The notes beneath the pieces were generated by a model. That model saw only the letters and a list, made by a program, of their open reading frames with translations. It ran no database searches and was not told the origin of the DNA. From Blastocatellia bacterium AA13 (GTDB lineage: Bacteria; Acidobacteriota; Blastocatellia; UBA7656): 36,720 nt of DNA. Location: assembly GCA_003222245.1 (NCBI GenBank), contig QHVH01000031.1:88650-125369 (forward strand). Reading direction: 5' to 3'. A program made the position numbers and the translations under genes. Shown here one piece after another: positions 1 through 11,656 of the stretch (positions are counted from its first letter, which is position 1; each line of letters starts with the position of its first letter).

Positions 1-1
1 G

Positions 2-3000
2 ATCCAAATTCAGACCTTTTATCCCGGAGCCAGCCCCGAAGTAATGGCGTCCGCGGTGACCGCGCCCCTCGAGAGACAATTCGGTCAGGTACCTGGCCTT
101 ACCCAGATGACTTCAACCAGCTCGGCGGGACTCTCCTCGATAACCCTGCAGTTCTCGCTCGATCTCGACCTCGATGTCGCGGAGCAGGAGATACAAGCTG
201 CAATCAACGCGGGCCAGACCTTTCTTCCACCCGATCTGCCCGCGCCGCCGATCTACAGCAAGACCAATCCCGCCGACGCGCCCATCCTGACGCTTGCACT
301 CATTTCTAAAACGGTCCCGCTCACAAACGTCGAGGATCTGGCCGACACCCGGCTTGCGCAGCGGATTTCACAACTTCCGGGCGTGGGACTAGTGAGCATA
401 AGCGGAGGTCAGAGACCGGCGGTTCGTATTCAGGCGAATCCTGTGGCGCTGGCCGCCCACGAAATCAGTCTCGAAGATCTGCGCGGCGCGATTCAGCAGA
501 CAAGCGTTAATCAGCCGAAAGGGAGTTTTGACGGGCCTCAGCAGTCTTATTCAATAGGCGCGAACGATCAGATCCTGACAAGCAAGGACTTCAGCTCGAC
601 CATAGTTGCGTTTCGAAACGGCTCTCCCGTGCTCCTGTCCGATGTGGCGAGAATCGTCGACTCCGCGGAGAACGCGCGGCAGGCGGCGTGGATGAATGAG
701 GTTCCCGCTGTGATCCTGAACATCCAGCGACAGCCCGGCGCGAACATCATTCAGGTGGTCGATCGCGTAAAAGCGCTGCTGCCTCAGCTCAGCAGCACTC
801 TACCTTCGTCTATAAACGTATCCGTCCTGACCGATCGGACGGTAACTATTCGCGCTTCAGTGAAAGACGTCGAATTCGAGTTGATGCTAACCGTCGCTCT
901 GGTGGTAATGGTCATCTTCCTGTTCCTGAGAACTTTGTCGGCGACGATCATTCCCGCCGTCGCGGTCCCGCTCTCCCTAGTCGGAACCTTTGGAGTGATG
1001 TACCTACTTGGATACAGCTTGAACAATCTCACTCTAATGGCGTTGACCATTTCCACGGGCTTCGTAGTCGACGATGCAATCGTGATGATCGAGAACATCG
1101 TTCGCTACATCGAGGAAGGCGACAAGCCGCTCGCCGCCGCATTGAAGGGCTCGGAGCAGATTGGCTTCACTATCCTGTCGTTGACGGTTTCATTGATAGC
1201 CGTGCTGATCCCGCTGTTGTTCATGGGCGATATAGTCGGCAGGCTGTTCAGAGAATTTGCGATCACGCTCAGCATCACGATTCTGATCTCGGCGGTCGTT
1301 TCGCTGACATTGACCCCGATGATGTGCGCGAAGCTGTTGAAGCCGCAATCCGAAAACAAGCGCGGCCGGTTCTATACGATTTCCGAGAGAGTATTCGAAG
1401 GAGTGATCGCCTTCTATGGGCGGACACTCAAGTGGGTTCTCAGATTCCAGGGACTCACTTTGCTTGTAGCCGTCGCCACACTGATCCTGACCATCATACT
1501 TTACATAATAGTGCCCAAGGGCTTCTTCCCTGTTCAGGACACTGGAGTCATTCAAGGCATTTCGCAGGCGTCGGAGAAAGTCTCGTTTCCGGCAATGGCT
1601 TCATTACAACAGAAGCTGACGGCGATCATTCTCGGAGATCCCGCGGTCGAAAGCCTCTCTTCGTTCATCGGCATCGAAGGCGCGAACACAACGCTCAATA
1701 GCGGCCGAATTCTCATAAATCTCAAGCCTCTCGACGAGCGAAAGACGGGCGCCGTCGAAGTGATTCGGCGCCTGCAGCAGGAACTCGCGAAGATCGAGAA
1801 CATCAAGCTCTATATGCAACCGGTGCAGGATCTGACCGTCGAGAACCGCGTCAGCAGGACGCAATATCAGTACACGCTGGAAGACCCCGATCCGGATGAG
1901 CTTCGAATATGGACAAAGCGATTCGTGGACAAGCTCGAGAAGCTTCCTGAGCTGCGGGATGTTGCGACCGACCAGCAGAGTCAGGGGCTTCAGACCGCGT
2001 TGATGATTGACCGCCAGACCGCGTCCCGGCTCGGCATCACTCCGCAGCAGATCGACAACACTCTTTACGATGCATTCGGCCAACGACAGATCACGACGCT
2101 GTTCACGCAGTTGAATCAGTACCACGTGGTGCTGGAAACCATACCCGAGTTTCAGCGGAGTCCATCCAGTCTGAAGGATGTTTACGTTCGAACCGGAGCG
2201 ACCGCGCAGACGCCTTCGGGAGGCGGCACGGCCGTAGTAGCTCAAGTGTCCAGCCCCGTTGCTCCTGTAGTACGGCCGGCCAACACGAGCACCACCGCGG
2301 GGAACCCGTCGGTCCCTGGGGCGCAGCGGAGTCAGCCGGCTGCCGGGGCGACCGCATTAAACAACAGCGCCGGAACATCGACGCGCGCGGCAACGGCTCA
2401 AGCACCGGCGCGGCCGCTCACGACGGCTTCGCTGCCATCGCTTACCTCGGCTGCAGCGCAGAACGCCGGCGCGGGTGGGGCGGCGGGAGGAGCAGCTTCA
2501 AGGGCAGTGGCGCCGGTCGGGCCAGTGACGACGGTGGCCACGGGCGCTCCCGTTCCCCTGAGTACGTTCACTCATATGGAGTCGCGCATGGCTCCTCTAT
2601 CGATCAATCATCAAGGCCAGTTTCCGGTCGTGACGATTTCTTTCAACGTCGCTCCCAATACATCGCTGGGCGAAGCCTCTGCCGCCATCGAAACCACCCA
2701 TAAGGAAATGAATATGCCCGAAGGCGTGCAGGCGGCGTTTCAAGGCACGGCCGCCGCCTTCAAGGCATCGCTTACGAATGAGCCCATTCTGATTCTTGCC
2801 GCGCTCGTGACGGTCTATCTTGTCCTGGGAATCCTCTACGAGAGCTACATTCATCCGATCACAATTCTCTCGACGCTTCCTTCGGCGGGAGTCGGAGCGA
2901 TTCTCGCGTTGATGCTGTTCGGAACCGAGTTGGGGGTCGTAGCCATCATCGGAATCATCTTGCTGATCGGCATAGTCAAGAAGAACGCGATCATGATGAT

Positions 3001-3418
3001 CGACTTTGCGCTAGACGCGCAGCGCAACGAAGGAATGAAAGCGGAAGAAGCGATCTATCAAGCCTCTCTGCTGCGCTTCCGCCCGATCATGATGACGACG
3101 ATGGCGGCTCTACTGGGAGGGCTTCCATTGGCGCTTGGATCCGGAACGGGTTCGGAGCTCCGCAAGCCTCTAGGCATCGCGATCGTAGGCGGATTGATAT
3201 TGAGTCAACTCCTCACCCTCTACACCACTCCCGTCATCTATATCTTCTTCGATCGTTTAGGCGGTCGGTTGGCGCGAAGGAAAGGCAATAAAGGCAAGCA
3301 TCGTACCCAGGAAACCGCCAATGCTTCGGCTCAACCTGAAGCTAAAAATACCCAGCATAATTCCGACAAGGCTAGATCCAAAGATGAGGGTGAGGAGGAT
3401 ACCGGCAAACCACGATGA
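2..3418 (+). CDS. RND efflux permease (HAE1/AcrB-like), 5'-truncated by the window edge
   Basis: Inner-membrane proton-driven drug or solute exporter subunit. The reading frame is open from base 2, and the residues before the first ATG at 44 already match the conserved porter start ([20 protein letters not shown]). The true start is therefore outside the window and position 44 is an internal methionine. The proton-relay pair is present in [13 protein letters not shown], as is the TM10 lysine in [14 protein letters not shown], so the permease looks functional. The C-terminal tail is long, hydrophilic and charged. It carries about 114 extra Ala/Thr/Ser/Gly/Pro-rich residues inside the second porter domain (listed separately) that the neighbouring paralog lacks. 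It overlaps the next RND gene by ATGA, implying translational coupling. Two RND permeases in tandem plus an outer-membrane factor resemble MdtBC, where the two permeases form a mixed trimer; that assembly is an inference here. Confidence 0.95.
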   Translation: MQIQTFYPGASPEVMASAVTAPLERQFGQVPGLTQMTSTSSAGLSSITLQFSLDLDLDVAEQEIQAAINAGQTFLPPDLPAPPIYSKTNPADAPILTLALISKTVPLTNVEDLADTRLAQRISQLPGVGLVSISGGQRPAVRIQANPVALAAHEISLEDLRGAIQQTSVNQPKGSFDGPQQSYSIGANDQILTSKDFSSTIVAFRNGSPVLLSDVARIVDSAENARQAAWMNEVPAVILNIQRQPGANIIQVVDRVKALLPQLSSTLPSSINVSVLTDRTVTIRASVKDVEFELMLTVALVVMVIFLFLRTLSATIIPAVAVPLSLVGTFGVMYLLGYSLNNLTLMALTISTGFVVDDAIVMIENIVRYIEEGDKPLAAALKGSEQIGFTILSLTVSLIAVLIPLLFMGDIVGRLFREFAITLSITILISAVVSLTLTPMMCAKLLKPQSENKRGRFYTISERVFEGVIAFYGRTLKWVLRFQGLTLLVAVATLILTIILYIIVPKGFFPVQDTGVIQGISQASEKVSFPAMASLQQKLTAIILGDPAVESLSSFIGIEGANTTLNSGRILINLKPLDERKTGAVEVIRRLQQELAKIENIKLYMQPVQDLTVENRVSRTQYQYTLEDPDPDELRIWTKRFVDKLEKLPELRDVATDQQSQGLQTALMIDRQTASRLGITPQQIDNTLYDAFGQRQITTLFTQLNQYHVVLETIPEFQRSPSSLKDVYVRTGATAQTPSGGGTAVVAQVSSPVAPVVRPANTSTTAGNPSVPGAQRSQPAAGATALNNSAGTSTRAATAQAPARPLTTASLPSLTSAAAQNAGAGGAAGGAASRAVAPVGPVTTVATGAPVPLSTFTHMESRMAPLSINHQGQFPVVTISFNVAPNTSLGEASAAIETTHKEMNMPEGVQAAFQGTAAAFKASLTNEPILILAALVTVYLVLGILYESYIHPITILSTLPSAGVGAILALMLFGTELGVVAIIGIILLIGIVKKNAIMMIDFALDAQRNEGMKAEEAIYQASLLRFRPIMMTTMAALLGGLPLALGSGTGSELRKPLGIAIVGGLILSQLLTLYTTPVIYIFFDRLGGRLARRKGNKGKHRTQETANASAQPEAKNTQHNSDKARSKDEGEEDTGKPR
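2192..2551 (+). other. Low-complexity coding insertion in the RND porter domain
   Basis: The paralog at 3415-6525 runs from YVHP through PGGGE straight into VPLSAFTH. This gene instead runs from YVR into a stretch of 120 codons before resuming at VPLSTFTH. The stretch is almost only Ala, Thr, Ser, Gly, Pro, Val and Gln, with a few Arg and Asn, and has no predicted secondary-structure pattern. The reading frame is kept on both sides, so it is an in-frame expansion and not a frameshift. By homology it lies in a periplasmic loop of the second half of the permease. Confidence 0.85.
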
Positions 3419-6400
3419 ATATTTCCGCGCCCTTCATTCACCGAAGAGTCGCGACTACGCTCCTGACCGTGGCCATCGCCCTGGCCGGAGCCGTAGCGTT
3501 CAAGCTGCTGCCCGTCTCACCCCTCCCGCAAGTCGATTTTCCGACGATATCGGTTCAGGCAGGATTGCCCGGAGCAAGTCCGGATGTGATGGCTTCGTCG
3601 GTGGCGACGCCGCTCGAGCGCCAGTTCGCGCGCATAGCCGGCGTTACCGAGATGACTTCTACAAGTACGCTCGGTTCTACGAGCGTCACACTGCAGTTTG
3701 AGCTCAATCGAGACATCAACGCCGCCGCAAGAGACGTTCAAGCCGCCATAAACGCGGCTCGCGGAAACTTGCCCGCGAATCTGCCTTCCAATCCTCGTTA
3801 TCGAAAGGTCAACCCCGCCGATGCTCCGATAATGATCGTGGCGTTGACTTCTGATATTCACGAAACCTCCGAGCTATACGACGCCGCTTCCACCGTAATG
3901 CAGCAGAAGCTCTCACAGATTGAAGGCGTCGGACAGGTGGTGGTCGGAGGCGGCTCGCTTCCCGCGGTTCGCGTGGAAGTTGATCCGACAAGATTGAACG
4001 CATACGGACTCGGTCTCGAAGACGTTCGCGCAATTCTGGGACAGCAGAATGCAAATACTCCAAAGGGGCAGGTCGCAAACGAAACTACTACCTCCCAGCT
4101 TGCGACCAACGACCAGTTGCTCAAAGCCGAATTGTATAGACCGCTCGTTGTCGGGTATCACAACGGCGCGGCGGTAAGGCTGTCGGACTTCTCCGATGTC
4201 AACGACTCAGTAGAAGACTTAAGGGCGGGCGGCCTGATGAACGGCAAGCCCGCCGTCCTGGTCATTCTCTTTCGGCAGCCCGGCGCGAACATAATCGATA
4301 CCGTCCAGCGGATACGTGAAGCCCTTCCACAAATGCAGGCCGTGCTTCCCGCGGCTACCGACATGAAAGTCGTGCTTGACCAGACGGTCACCATTCGGGC
4401 GTCGGTTCGCGACGTCGAGATCACACTGTTGATCGCGATCGGTCTGGTCGTACTGGTCGTATTCGCCTTTCTGCGAAGCGTCCGCGCCACAATCATTCCA
4501 AGCATCGCCGTGCCGATTTCGCTGATCGGCACATTCGGCGTGATGTACCTGGCCGGTTACAGCCTGGATAACCTCTCGCTGATGGCGCTAACGATCTCGA
4601 CAGGATTCGTAGTAGATGACGCCATCGTAGTGATCGAAAACATCACTCGTTATCTCGAACAGGGCATGCGCCCGGTCGAAGCAGCCCTGAAAGGAGCGGC
4701 TGAAATCGGCTTCACCGTCTTGTCGATCAGCGTGTCTCTCGTAGCGGTATTCATACCGATACTTTTAATGGGAGGCATCATCGGACGCCTCTTTCGCGAG
4801 TTCGCGGTAACGCTATCGGTCGCGATTATTGTTTCGCTGATGGTTTCTCTGACTACGACGCCGATGATGTGCGCCGCTCTGCTAAAACATCAGAGGCCCG
4901 AAGAGCACGGCAGACTTTATCGCGCCAGCGAGAAGGCCTTTGCCTGGATGGTTCGCGTTTACGAACGAACGCTTAGAGCCGTCCTGAGGGTTCCCGCATT
5001 CGTACTCGTAGTTCTGCTCATAACCATCGGGCTGAACATCTATCTCGTCGCAATCGTGCCGAAGGGATTCTTCCCCCAGCAGGACACGGGCCGGCTTGCT
5101 GGAGGAATTCAAGGGGCGCAATCGTCGTCCTATCAGGCCATGCGCCGGAGAGTCGCGGAATTCGTCGACATAGTGAAGTCGGATCCGGCCGTCGATGCCG
5201 TGATTGCATTCACAGGCGGCGGCGGAGCGACCAATACAGGAAGGATGTTCGTCTCGTTGAAGCCGCTTAATGAGCGCAAGATCAGCGCCGGCGAACTAAT
5301 CGGGCGGCTTCGGCCGCGGCTCGCGCGCGTGCCTGGAGCGTCGCTCTTCTTGCAGGCCACTCAGGACGTGCGCATCGGCGGTAGGCAGGCAAACGCGCAG
5401 TACCAGTACACCCTTCAGGCCGACAACCTCTCCGATTTGAATCACTGGTCCCCGGTGCTCCTGCAGCAGATGAAAGCTCTTCCGGGATTCGCGGATGTGA
5501 ACAGCGACCAGCAGAACGGAGGATTGGAAGCATCGTTGACGTATGATCGCCTTACGGCGGCGCGAATGGGGATCTCTACGCAGATCATAGATCAGACGCT
5601 CTACGACGCTTTTGGTCAGCGGCAGGTTTCGACCATGTTCCGTCAGCAGAACCAATATCACGTCATAATGGAGATCGCTCCACGATACTGGCAAACGCCT
5701 GAAGGGCTGCGAAACATATACGTCCATCCGCCCGGCGGCGGCGAGGTTCCACTCAGTGCGTTTACTCATTACGCGCCCAGGACGGCGCCTTTATCGGTTA
5801 ATCATTCCGGCCAGTTTCCTTCCGTGACGATGTCGTTCAATCTGGCTCCAGGAGTCGCTTTGAGCGATGCCGTTCGACTGATCGGCGAAATGGAATCGCG
5901 GGTAGGGATGCCGGCTACGATTCACGGCAGGTTCTCCGGAACCGCGGAAGCCTACCAGACATCGCTCGCGAACGAACCGGTGCTCATCGCCGCCGCCCTG
6001 GTGGCGGTCTACATAGTGCTTGGAGTTCTCTACGAGAGCTATGTTCACCCGATCACGATCCTCTCGACGCTGCCATCCGCCGGCGTCGGCGCGGTACTGG
6101 CTCTGCTCCTGTATCACGCGGAGCTGACGATCATCGCGCTCATCGGAATCGTCCTGTTGATCGGTATCGTCAAGAAGAACGCCATTATGATGATCGACTT
6201 CGCTCTCGCGGCCGAACGCGATGAGGGCAAGAGTCCGAGAGATGCAATCTTTGAAGCGTGCCTGCTGCGCTTTCGGCCGATCCTGATGACTACCATGGCC
6301 GCGCTGCTCGGAGCGATGCCGCTCGTCCTCGGGCGTGGAACCGGCTCCGAGCTCCGGCGCCCGCTTGGAATTGCAATCGCGGGCGGATTGATCGTCAGTC

Positions 6401-6525
6401 AGATGCTGACCCTGTATACAACTCCGGTCGTTTATCTCTATTTGGATCGAATGCGCATGGGATGGCAGCGCTTTCGCGATAGACATCGACGCCCCTCACT
6501 GCGAGAAAACGCGGATGAAGCATAG
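3415..6525 (+). CDS. RND efflux permease (HAE1/AcrB-like)
   Basis: Full-length 1036-residue RND transporter, the usual size for the family. It starts [29 protein letters not shown], here read as a short cytoplasmic N-terminus and TM1. The conserved [13 protein letters not shown] (proton-relay Asp pair, TM4) and [14 protein letters not shown] (TM10 Lys) motifs are intact. The start ATG overlaps the stop of the upstream permease (ATGA), and its own stop lies inside the start of the outer-membrane factor gene, so the three genes form one coupled operon. Its porter domains lack the low-complexity insert of the upstream paralog. Substrate cannot be predicted. The adaptor protein needed for a tripartite pump is not in the window and probably precedes position 1. 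Confidence 0.95.
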   Translation: MNISAPFIHRRVATTLLTVAIALAGAVAFKLLPVSPLPQVDFPTISVQAGLPGASPDVMASSVATPLERQFARIAGVTEMTSTSTLGSTSVTLQFELNRDINAAARDVQAAINAARGNLPANLPSNPRYRKVNPADAPIMIVALTSDIHETSELYDAASTVMQQKLSQIEGVGQVVVGGGSLPAVRVEVDPTRLNAYGLGLEDVRAILGQQNANTPKGQVANETTTSQLATNDQLLKAELYRPLVVGYHNGAAVRLSDFSDVNDSVEDLRAGGLMNGKPAVLVILFRQPGANIIDTVQRIREALPQMQAVLPAATDMKVVLDQTVTIRASVRDVEITLLIAIGLVVLVVFAFLRSVRATIIPSIAVPISLIGTFGVMYLAGYSLDNLSLMALTISTGFVVDDAIVVIENITRYLEQGMRPVEAALKGAAEIGFTVLSISVSLVAVFIPILLMGGIIGRLFREFAVTLSVAIIVSLMVSLTTTPMMCAALLKHQRPEEHGRLYRASEKAFAWMVRVYERTLRAVLRVPAFVLVVLLITIGLNIYLVAIVPKGFFPQQDTGRLAGGIQGAQSSSYQAMRRRVAEFVDIVKSDPAVDAVIAFTGGGGATNTGRMFVSLKPLNERKISAGELIGRLRPRLARVPGASLFLQATQDVRIGGRQANAQYQYTLQADNLSDLNHWSPVLLQQMKALPGFADVNSDQQNGGLEASLTYDRLTAARMGISTQIIDQTLYDAFGQRQVSTMFRQQNQYHVIMEIAPRYWQTPEGLRNIYVHPPGGGEVPLSAFTHYAPRTAPLSVNHSGQFPSVTMSFNLAPGVALSDAVRLIGEMESRVGMPATIHGRFSGTAEAYQTSLANEPVLIAAALVAVYIVLGVLYESYVHPITILSTLPSAGVGAVLALLLYHAELTIIALIGIVLLIGIVKKNAIMMIDFALAAERDEGKSPRDAIFEACLLRFRPILMTTMAALLGAMPLVLGRGTGSELRRPLGIAIAGGLIVSQMLTLYTTPVVYLYLDRMRMGWQRFRDRHRRPSLRENADEA

Positions 6526-8107
6526 CGTGAAAAGGAGGCTCAACATCACCAGACTCGCCCTCTCTAGAGACTCGACTCCTGTCCGAGGCATTGCAGCGGC
6601 GGCAATCGTCTGCCTGACTACACTCGCGTTGATCCTGAATGGGTGTTCGGTCGGACCGAAGTATCGCAAGCCTACAGTCCAGGTCGATCCCGCCTACAAA
6701 GAATTGAAGCCCGATCAATTCAAAGAGGTCGATGGCTGGAAGACCGCTTCGCCTAAGGATGATGTACTTCGCGGCGCGTGGTGGGAGATGTTCAACGATT
6801 CGGAGTTGAATACTATCGAGGATCGGGTCAACACCTCGAACCAGAACATCGCTCTTGCTGAAGCTACATATCGCCTGGCGCGCGCGGTAGTGAGAGAAGG
6901 ACGGTCTCAGTATTTCCCGACCGTCACAACCAATCCTTCCGCCTCGGTCTCTCAGTTTCCGACTAATTCCGGACGAGGCGCCAACAGCGTCGCGGCCGGA
7001 ACCGGTCAGCCGGGAAATTCTCAGCCCTCGTCGACGGGTTCGACAGCATCGACCGGAAGGTCAAATACGATCACGAATTTTTCGCTGCCGTTTAATGTCG
7101 CGTGGGAGCCCGACCTATGGGGCCGCGTACGGCATACGGTTGCTTCGAGCGCATATCAAGCCCAGGCCGCGGCAGCCGATATCGAGAACGTGCGGTTGTT
7201 GATGCACGCGGAGCTCGCGGTCGATTACTTTCAGCTTCGAGGTTTGGATTCGCAAACTCAGTTGTTGGAATCGACGGTTGAGGCCTATCGAAAGGCCCTC
7301 GAGCTCACCAATGTTCTCTTCCATACCGGCATCGTCTCTGAGCAGGACGTAGTGCAAGCCGAAACTCAGCTCGAGACCGCAAGGGCGCAGCTCATCGATC
7401 TTGGAATACAGCGGGCTCAATTCGAGCACGCGATAGCGGTGCTGGCCGGCACGCCCGCTTCATCGTTCTCGGTCGCGCGAGGCCCTCTCCAATCAAATCC
7501 CCCCGCGATCCCATTTGGCGTACCATCCGAGCTTCTCGAGCGCCGGCCTGACATCGCGGGGACCGAGCGAAGAGTCGCCGCCGCCAACGAGCAGATCGGC
7601 GTAGCAAGGGCGGCTTACTTCCCTTCCCTCTCAATAACAGGCGGGGCCGGCTTCCAAAGCAACATGATAGGAACCCTCTTGACCTGGCCGAGCCGCTTCT
7701 GGTCGCTTGGCGCGGCGCTGAGTCAAACGCTATTTGACGGAGGTCTGCGCAAAGCCATTTCGGAACAGGCTCGGGCCGCCTATGACGAGACCGTGGCAAC
7801 CTACAGACAAACGGTCCTGACCGCCTTCCAAAATGTCGAAGACAATCTTGCCACGCTTCGAATACTTTCTCAGGAGCGAGATCAACAAGAGATCGCCGTG
7901 CGAGCATCCGAACGGAACCTGGCCCTTGCGACCGAACGTTACCGCGCAGGTATCGATAGCTATCTGAACGTCATCAACGCTCAGACCACACTCTACACGA
8001 ATCAGCGAACGGCGCTTACGATTCGCACCGAGCAGATGGTCGCAAGCGTTCAACTGATCATGGCGGTAGGCGGCGGCTGGAATGTCTCGCAACTGCCGAA
8101 GCCATAG
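6515..8107 (+). CDS. Outer-membrane efflux lipoprotein (NodT/OprM family)
   Basis: Outer-membrane channel partner of the RND pump. The N-terminus is a long basic stretch, then a hydrophobic segment ending in the lipobox LNGC at about residue 44, followed by the family signature SVGPKYRKP. Two repeats of the outer-membrane efflux (OEP) fold follow, including WWEMFNDSELN near the start, the LLERRPDIAGTERRVAAANEQIGVARAAYFPSL-type segment in the second half, and QTLFDGG. Total length of 530 aa is normal for OprM-like proteins with an extended N-terminus. A Ser/Thr/Gly-rich stretch around residues 150-190 is longer than usual. The ATG overlaps the stop of the upstream permease by 11 bases. An AAAGGAGG lies just downstream of this ATG with no standard start codon after it, so the ATG at 6515 was kept. 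Confidence 0.93.
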   Translation: MKHSVKRRLNITRLALSRDSTPVRGIAAAAIVCLTTLALILNGCSVGPKYRKPTVQVDPAYKELKPDQFKEVDGWKTASPKDDVLRGAWWEMFNDSELNTIEDRVNTSNQNIALAEATYRLARAVVREGRSQYFPTVTTNPSASVSQFPTNSGRGANSVAAGTGQPGNSQPSSTGSTASTGRSNTITNFSLPFNVAWEPDLWGRVRHTVASSAYQAQAAAADIENVRLLMHAELAVDYFQLRGLDSQTQLLESTVEAYRKALELTNVLFHTGIVSEQDVVQAETQLETARAQLIDLGIQRAQFEHAIAVLAGTPASSFSVARGPLQSNPPAIPFGVPSELLERRPDIAGTERRVAAANEQIGVARAAYFPSLSITGGAGFQSNMIGTLLTWPSRFWSLGAALSQTLFDGGLRKAISEQARAAYDETVATYRQTVLTAFQNVEDNLATLRILSQERDQQEIAVRASERNLALATERYRAGIDSYLNVINAQTTLYTNQRTALTIRTEQMVASVQLIMAVGGGWNVSQLPKP

Positions 8108-8174
8108 ACTCGTTACATCAGGTACATCTCCGGCGCTCGCTTGAACACAAGGCGTTCCATGGGTCTCGCTGTCT

Positions 8175-9839
8175 TCACCTTCTCTCGAGAATCACCACCT
8201 CGCCAAACCGCCGAGTCTCGCGAAAGTTATCATCGATGTAGTCACGCATCGGCCTGTATTTCTCGGCCTCGCGGTCGCGGTCACTCGTTACGATCAAATT
8301 CACCGATCTATCCTTGATCGCATTGAGCGTCCTCTCGCGCTCCGTCGGAGTAACGCCGACCCCTCCCCAGAACTGCGCTCCCGACGGATTGTTCCTTTCG
8401 GCAAGAAAGAGAAAAGAAGAACCGGCGTATGATTCGGCGAAGAAGTATCCTCCCGGCGGAACTCGCTCTTTAATAAAAGAGACCACATCGTCGATTTCAC
8501 GAGCGGTATTCTCGGGGAAATAGACCCGTCGGCCGCGCTCTATCGAGAGCGGCGTATCGCTCTTGAACGCAGCGCCCGCCAGGAAGCTGGACGTGAAAAC
8601 GCGAATTCCGAGACAGGCAAATAGCACGGGCGTTATTGCAAGTGCTATCGCGGCGCCTCGCGCAATACCAGGAGCGCGTTCAAGCCAATTCCTTATCAGA
8701 TAAACCTGGAGGAAGAGCGCCGGCAGTACGAAGGGCATTGATGCGATGGCCTGCTCACGAGCAAACCTTGGAAAGGCCTCCAGAAACGATGCGAGCGCAA
8801 CGATCACGAAAGCAGCCAGCATGCGCCTCTGCTCAGTCGAAATCTCCCTCGCGGTCAGGCACACAGCAAAACCGGAAATTATGACCAGGATGGGTCCATA
8901 AAAAATCAATTGATCGATCGCGCTTTGCGGACCAAAGAACGCGAACACAACAACCAGAAGAAGCAAGGCGCTCCAGTAAAGCATCTGCGCTTCCTCCAGT
9001 CGCCTCCCCAGCCAGACCGCTCCAGTTGCGATCACCACGAGAGCTGCCGGGGCTACTGGAGAAGGAGATGCGGCAAGCCTGCTCACCAAAAACTCGCCCG
9101 ATCCAAACAGGAGGCTTCGAATCATCGCATCCAAAGCGCCCTTGGACCAGAAGAACAGAATCACCGGCAGGACCGGCAAACAGAATCCGCCTATCACCCA
9201 AAGCAAACGTCTATCAAAGCGCTTTGCTTCCGAGCGCCGATAAAGACTCATGAGGTAAGGCGCGAGCTGCAGCGCGATGATCCCCGCCAATGCGTATGCT
9301 CCGATGTTGTGCTTGAAGAGAGCCAGGAGGCCGATCGAAAACCCGGCCGCGAAGCTGCAACGCGCGCTTTCCCGCCGTTCACCCTCAAGCGTGAAATATA
9401 ATGCAAGAGCAAGAAACAATGCGCCGTAGTGCATCGGCGCCGCTTTGAAGGGACCGTTGGGCCTGAGCCACAAGACGGCGGAGAAGGTTGTAAAGACTGA
9501 CCACGCTCGCGGCATTGCCATTCTCGAGCAGGCATAGATTACGAGTATGGTCCCGACCTTGAAGAGCAATACCCCGAATAGCGCTGAAAACAACCCGATA
9601 CCGATGATCTTGAATAACAGCGCGTTCAGATAAACCGTTCCGGGAGGATAGAGAGTGTGGAAATCGAGATAAGGGATTTCTCCGGACAATACTCGCTCGG
9701 CGCCGTAGAGGTTATACCCGATAGAGTAGGAAAGGGTCGTCTCGCGGTTGAACAGCAAGCCGTAGACAACCGCGGTGATAACCAGTACCGCGGTCGCCGC
9801 AAGCACGTCTTTCAATGCTTCATTGTTTAATCGAGTCAC
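8175..9839 (-). CDS. Polytopic membrane protein, GT-C/GT39-like glycosyltransferase
   Basis: 554 residues with roughly ten or more hydrophobic membrane segments and a soluble C-terminal part of about 140 residues. After the first TM, the periplasmic loop reads YNLYGAERVLSGEIPYLDFHTLYPPGT. This resembles the first-loop acidic motif of GT-C enzymes of the RgtA-D/ArnT/GT39 type, which move sugars from polyprenyl-phosphate donors. The assignment to that superfamily is moderate; the sugar and acceptor are unknown. Start is GTG at 9839, preceded by AAGAAGAA. It lies 26 bp downstream of its paralog on the same strand, so the two are probably co-transcribed. The C-terminal domain shares features with the paralog (a GxYFFAExY / GGFYFFANRRN segment followed by a WGGVGV / WWDSVGI segment). 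It converges with the efflux operon; no clear terminator is visible in the 67 bp between them. Confidence 0.82.
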   Translation of the reverse strand: MTRLNNEALKDVLAATAVLVITAVVYGLLFNRETTLSYSIGYNLYGAERVLSGEIPYLDFHTLYPPGTVYLNALLFKIIGIGLFSALFGVLLFKVGTILVIYACSRMAMPRAWSVFTTFSAVLWLRPNGPFKAAPMHYGALFLALALYFTLEGERRESARCSFAAGFSIGLLALFKHNIGAYALAGIIALQLAPYLMSLYRRSEAKRFDRRLLWVIGGFCLPVLPVILFFWSKGALDAMIRSLLFGSGEFLVSRLAASPSPVAPAALVVIATGAVWLGRRLEEAQMLYWSALLLLVVVFAFFGPQSAIDQLIFYGPILVIISGFAVCLTAREISTEQRRMLAAFVIVALASFLEAFPRFAREQAIASMPFVLPALFLQVYLIRNWLERAPGIARGAAIALAITPVLFACLGIRVFTSSFLAGAAFKSDTPLSIERGRRVYFPENTAREIDDVVSFIKERVPPGGYFFAESYAGSSFLFLAERNNPSGAQFWGGVGVTPTERERTLNAIKDRSVNLIVTSDRDREAEKYRPMRDYIDDNFRETRRFGEVVILERR

Positions 9840-9865
9840 TTCTTCTTAAGCCACGGCAGCCGATG

Positions 9866-11656
9866 TCACTGATTACGATCGAATACGACTATGTCGGATG
9901 CTCTTCCGACTTCGTGATAGTTTGCATCGAGCAGCCGCCGGGCACGGATGTCGGCAAAGTTGTCCTGAACCAGAATGAGTTTCAAGTCCTTTTCGGCGAT
10001 GAGCCTAAAGACCTCTTCGCGAGCCTGAGCGTCGATGCCTACCGAATCCCACCACAATAGCTTTGTAGGATTTCGGCGGTTCGCAAAAAAGTAAAACCCT
10101 CCTCCGCGTCTCGCAAAGGAAAACATCTTGTCGTTCTCGGTGCTGTTGGACGCGATGAGATCGGTCAGTTCATCTATGAAGCGGCTATCGCGCTCGCTCG
10201 TATAGATGCCTCGCGCGCGCTCAAGCTGAACCGGTATCCGGTCATTCAGACGCAGACCATCAAACTGCGGGATCCATGTGTCCTGCACTCCAACTACGGC
10301 AAGGAGCGCGAGTGAGGCGACTGTCGAAAGCGAGGCGATTCTCCAGGGCGGCCGCGATCCTGCTCGTTCTGTTAGGAGCGCATTGATCCGATCCGCCGCC
10401 AGCGCGACCAAGAGGAATACGGGAGGCAACACCCTGATCAGATGATAGTAGTCCGCGCGTGGATAGACCTCCAGATAGGCTCCCAGAGCAAACAATAGAA
10501 CAAGCGCGATCGGTCCATTTGTTGACCACCAGCCGCGAAGCTGCTTTTCCCGTCTCAGTGTTTGCATTGCGCTAACGCCGAGCGAGATTCCAATAACGGC
10601 GAATAGTATGGGCGGAAGATACGCTACGGCGGCGGATGCCGATTCCTTAAGTAAGGGCATTCGTTCTGGAATTAAAATGCACACTGAAATCGCCGTCAGT
10701 ATCGCCAGGACAAAAGCGCCGGCAAGGCGAGGGGCTTTTCTGGAAACTATCGCGACGACGGCAGCAGACAAACCTAACAAAAGCGCGAACGGTACTACGA
10801 GTCTGATCGACGGCAATGGGATCGCTCTCTCATCGCTATAGTCCGATGCATGATGCAGGAAGTGCCCGATCATCGCTCCGAGAGCGCCTTTCGAGGCAAG
10901 ATAAAGAAAGACGGGAACGACTACTATCCCGAACCCACTTAGCAAAATCGCTAATCGCGCGACGGCGCGGCTGAACAAACCTGCTCTCATCTGATCGCCG
11001 CCGCCCTTAATGAATTCCAAAAGAAGAACGCCTATGAGTGAAAGGCCAAGTATCGCGACGCCCACGTTGTACTTTAAGAGAAATACGATTCCGATCGAGA
11101 GCCCGCACAACAACAGCCATCGCACCTTGCCTTGCTCGTCATATTTGAGCATGCAACTCAAGCCGATCAGTACGAACAACATTGAATACTGAGTCGGATG
11201 CACGTTGAAGATGAACCGATGGCCAAGCCACACTAATGTGAGCGCCACCGGAAGAATCGCATACCAACCGCGCATCAGTTTTAGCGAGAGGACGGACAGC
11301 ATCAACAGCGTCAATAGCTTGAATACAAGTAATCCAACCTGGATCGGCATCAGGCCCACGCCGAACAGCTTCATGAGCAATCCGTTCAGCCACAGAATGC
11401 CGGGCGTGTAGTTGAAGAGAAAGTCTCTATATGGAACCTCGCCGTATAGAACTCGTTCCGCTGGAGCGACGCTGTATCCAACAACCGAAAGCCATATTCC
11501 GCGATTGAAGAATAGGCCGTAAACAGCGCCTCCGGCGGCAATCGTGAATAAGAGATGAATTAACGCGCGAGACCTATCGTTTCGCTCGAAACTAGGGTTC
11601 GGTTCTCCGCCCGTGCCGGGCTGTGTCTGAGTATTGTTATTGGAAACAGTTCTCAA
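9866..11656 (-). CDS. Polytopic membrane protein, GT-C/GT39-like glycosyltransferase (paralog)
   Basis: 596 residues, same architecture as the downstream gene: one TM, a loop with APAERVLYGEVPYRDFLFNYTPG, a run of many TM segments, and a soluble C-terminal domain. The first-loop Glu/Asp motif GEVPYRDF is the best indicator of a GT-C fold. The frame begins at a TTG at 11656 and has no ATG before the conserved first loop, so the start is uncertain. The N-terminus before TM1 is hydrophilic (Gln/Thr/Asn rich). It is the first gene of a two-gene operon and is divergent from the VWFA-related gene. Role is unknown; cell-surface polysaccharide, lipid A or protein glycosylation would fit the family. 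Confidence 0.8.
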   Translation of the reverse strand: MRTVSNNNTQTQPGTGGEPNPSFERNDRSRALIHLLFTIAAGGAVYGLFFNRGIWLSVVGYSVAPAERVLYGEVPYRDFLFNYTPGILWLNGLLMKLFGVGLMPIQVGLLVFKLLTLLMLSVLSLKLMRGWYAILPVALTLVWLGHRFIFNVHPTQYSMLFVLIGLSCMLKYDEQGKVRWLLLCGLSIGIVFLLKYNVGVAILGLSLIGVLLLEFIKGGGDQMRAGLFSRAVARLAILLSGFGIVVVPVFLYLASKGALGAMIGHFLHHASDYSDERAIPLPSIRLVVPFALLLGLSAAVVAIVSRKAPRLAGAFVLAILTAISVCILIPERMPLLKESASAAVAYLPPILFAVIGISLGVSAMQTLRREKQLRGWWSTNGPIALVLLFALGAYLEVYPRADYYHLIRVLPPVFLLVALAADRINALLTERAGSRPPWRIASLSTVASLALLAVVGVQDTWIPQFDGLRLNDRIPVQLERARGIYTSERDSRFIDELTDLIASNSTENDKMFSFARRGGGFYFFANRRNPTKLLWWDSVGIDAQAREEVFRLIAEKDLKLILVQDNFADIRARRLLDANYHEVGRASDIVVFDRNQ

